From contig CM072520.1 in NCBI GenBank assembly GCA_036898135.1, positions 1,869,843 through 1,933,842 on the forward strand: a DNA stretch of 64,000 bases, read 5' to 3'. Source of the stretch: Oncomelania hupensis. Lineage: Eukaryota; Mollusca; Gastropoda; Littorinimorpha; Pomatiopsidae. Positions 61,702 through 64,000 of the stretch are shown here, one piece after another. The notes under the pieces were generated by a model. The model did no database searches, had not been told where the DNA came from, and was given only the letters and a program-made list of their open reading frames with translations. The position numbers were made by a program, and so were the translations under genes. Within the stretch, counting starts at the first letter, position 1. Every line of letters starts with the position of its first letter.

Positions 61702-64000
61702 ATCTGCTACTGACAGAGCTATTGTTATCGTTGGTGTTACTACTGCTACTGACAGAGTTACTGTTATCGTTGATGTTACTGCTGCTACTGACAGAGTTAC
61801 TGTTATCGTTGGTGTTACTACTGCTACTGACAGAGTTACTGTTATCGTTGGTGTTACTACTGCTACTGACAGAGTTATTGTTATCGTTGGTGTTACTACT
61901 GCTACTGACAGAGTTACTGTTGTCGTTGGTGTTACTACTGCTACTGACAGAGTTACTGTTATCGTTGGTGTTACTACTGCTACTGACAGAGTTACTGTTA
62001 TCGTTGGTGTTACTACTGCTACTGACAGAGTTACTGTTATCGTTGGTGTTACTACTGCTACTGACAGAGCTATTGTTATCGTTGGTGTTACTACTGCTAC
62101 TGACAGAGTTACTGTTATCGTTGATGTTACTGCTGCTACTGACAGAGTTACTGTTATCGTTGGTGTTACTACTGCTACTGACAGAGTTACTGTTATCGTT
62201 GGTGTTACTACTGCTACTGACAGAGTTACTGTTATCGTTGGTGTTACTACTGCTACTGACAGAGCTATTGTTATCGTTGGTGTTACTACTGCTACTGACA
62301 GAGTTACTGTTATCGTTGGTGTTACTACTGCTACTGACAGAGTTACTGTTATCGTTGGTGTTACTACTGCTACTGACAGAGTTACTGTTATCGTTGGTGT
62401 TACTACTGCTACTGACAGAGTTACTGTTATCGTTGGTGTTACTACTGCTACTGACAGAGTTACTGTTATCGTTGGTGTTACTACTGCTACTGACTGAGTT
62501 ACTGTTATCGTTGGTGTTACTACTGCTACTGACAGAGTTACTGTTATCGTTGGTGTTACTACTGCTACTGACAGAGTTACTGTTATCGTTGGTGTTACTA
62601 CTGCTACTGACAGAGTTACTGTTATCGTTGGTGTTACTACTGCTACTGACAGAGTTACTGTTATCGTTGGTGTTACTACTGCTACTGACAGAGTTACTGT
62701 TATCGTTGGTGTTACTACTGCTACTGACAGAGTTACTGTTATCGTTGGTGTTACTACTGCTACTGACAGAGTTACTGTTATCGTTGGTGTTACTACTGCT
62801 ACTGACAGAGTTACTGTTATCGTTGGTGTTACTACTGCTACTGACAGAGTTACTGTTATCGTTGGTGTTACTACTGCTACTGACAGAGTTACTGTTATCG
62901 TTGGTGTTACTACTGCTACTGACAGAGTTACTGTTATCGTTGGTGTTACTACTGCTACTGACAGAGTTACTGTTATCGTTGGTGTTACTACTGCTACTGA
63001 CAGAGTTACTGTTATCGTTGGTGTTACTACTGCTACTGACAGAGTTACTGTTGTCGTTGGTGTTACTGCTGCTACTGACAGAGTTACTGTTATCGTTGGT
63101 GTTACTGCTGCTACTGACAGAGTTACTGTTATCGTTGGTGTTACTGCTGCTACTGACAGAGTTACTGTTATCGTTGGTGTTACTACTGCTACTGACAGAG
63201 TTACTGTTATCGTTGGTGTTACTACTGCTACTGACAGAGTTACTGTTGTCGTTGGTGTTACTACTGCTACTGACAGAGTTACTGTTGTCGTTGGTGTTAC
63301 TGCTGCTACTGACAGAGTTACTGTTATCGTTGGTGTTACTACTGCTACTGACAGAGTTACTGTTATCGTTGGTGTTACTACTGCTACTGACAGAGTTACT
63401 GTTGTCGTTGGTGTTACTACTGCTACTGACAGAGTTACTGTTGTCGTTGGTGTTACTGCTGCTACTGACAGAGTTACTGTTATCGTTGGTGTTACTACTG
63501 CTACTGACAGAGTTACTGTTGTCGTTGGTGTTACTGCTGCTACTGACAGAGTTACTGTTATCGTTGGTGTTACTACTGCTACTGACAGAGTTACTGTTAT
63601 CGTTGGTGTTACTACTGCTACTGACAGAGTTACTGTTGTCGTTGGTGTTACTGCTGCTACTGACAGAGTTACTGTTATCGTTGATGTTACTGCTGCTACT
63701 GACAGAGTTACTGTTGTCGTTGGTGTTACTACTGCTACTGACAGAGTTACTGTTATCGTTGGTGTTACTACTGCTACTGACAGAGTTACTGTTATCGTTG
63801 GTGTTACTACTGCTACTGACAGAGCTATTGTTATCGTTGGTGTTACTACTGCTACTGACAGAGTTACTGTTATCGTTGGTGTTACTACTGCTACTGACAG
63901 AGTTACTGTTGTCGTTGGTGTTACTACTGCTACTGACAGAGTTACTGTTGTCGTTGGTGTTACTGCTGCTACTGACAGAGTTACTGTTATCGTTGGTGTT
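61702..64000 (+). repeat. 39-bp minisatellite, about 59 units, running off the window
   Basis: Unit: TACTGACAGAGTTACTGTTA then TCGTTGGTGTTACTACTGC. Variants are GCTATTGTT, GTTGATGTTACTGCTG, TTGTCG and TTACTGCTGC. The 13-codon period codes for VTVIVGVTTATDR in one frame until a TGA near 62493. The variant pair starting GAGCTATTG recurs exactly 351 bases apart (61716 and 62067), nine units, hinting at higher-order structure. Array length beyond 64000 is unknown. Confidence 0.93.

Noticed and set aside
57711..64000. CRISPR-like appearance of regularly spaced repeats
   Set aside because: Units are contiguous with no unique spacers, and the genome is animal. These are minisatellites.

Overview
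The window looks like an animal genome, most likely a lophotrochozoan and probably a gastropod mollusc. It has spliced exons with GT/AG borders, a snail GRL101-type receptor (LDLa repeats, leucine-rich repeats, 7 transmembrane helices), very many simple repeats, and a dense load of LTR and non-LTR retrotransposons. A run of exactly 500 Ns (11001-11500) marks an assembly gap. The organism is inferred from gene and repeat families, not proven.

One host gene can be supported, on the + strand from about 3.4 to 57.0 kb. Five exons join in compatible reading phase: 3444-4451 (signal peptide, Ser/Thr-rich mucin-like stalk, short N-glycosylatable segment), 7920-8468 (von Willebrand A-type domain), 13800-13959 (LDLa-like module), 53613-53838 (first half of a C-type lectin-like domain) and 54272-56977 (second half of the lectin domain, four LDLa modules, LRRs, 7TM, C-tail). 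Together they predict a chimeric adhesion-type GPCR of about 1,550 residues. One apparent 1-nt frame break lies near the end of exon 1. A single intron of about 39.7 kb separates the LDLa exon from the lectin exon.

That intron is a transposon cemetery. At 15671-22848 lies a Ty3/gypsy-type element (E1, - strand). At 27281-49617 lies a three-level nest: E2 (- strand) contains E3 (31541-47279, + strand), which contains E4 (36167-42393, - strand). Each is bounded by TG..CA LTRs and a perfect 5-bp target duplication (TCTTA, ATGCC, TGCAT, TATAC). E3 shows integrase upstream of reverse transcriptase, the order of the Gmr1 group; remnants in E1, E2 and E4 fit the same order. E1, E2 and E4 have lost the RT core by internal deletion, and only E3 keeps it. 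A 1.8-kb inverted-repeat DNA element with MULE/FLYWCH-like coding remains lies at 23415-25220. At least six fragments of one RTE-like LINE with a (TATCC)n tail are scattered through the window; one carries a Tc1-type transposase fragment and another is split by an L2/CR1-like LINE (about 49720-51996).

Downstream of the receptor (57-64 kb) the sequence is mostly minisatellite: a 39-bp array (57711-59107), a 27-bp array (59150-59490), a tRNA-derived SINE, and a second unrelated 39-bp array (61702 to the window end). Long open frames inside these arrays are read as by-products of repeat lengths divisible by three.
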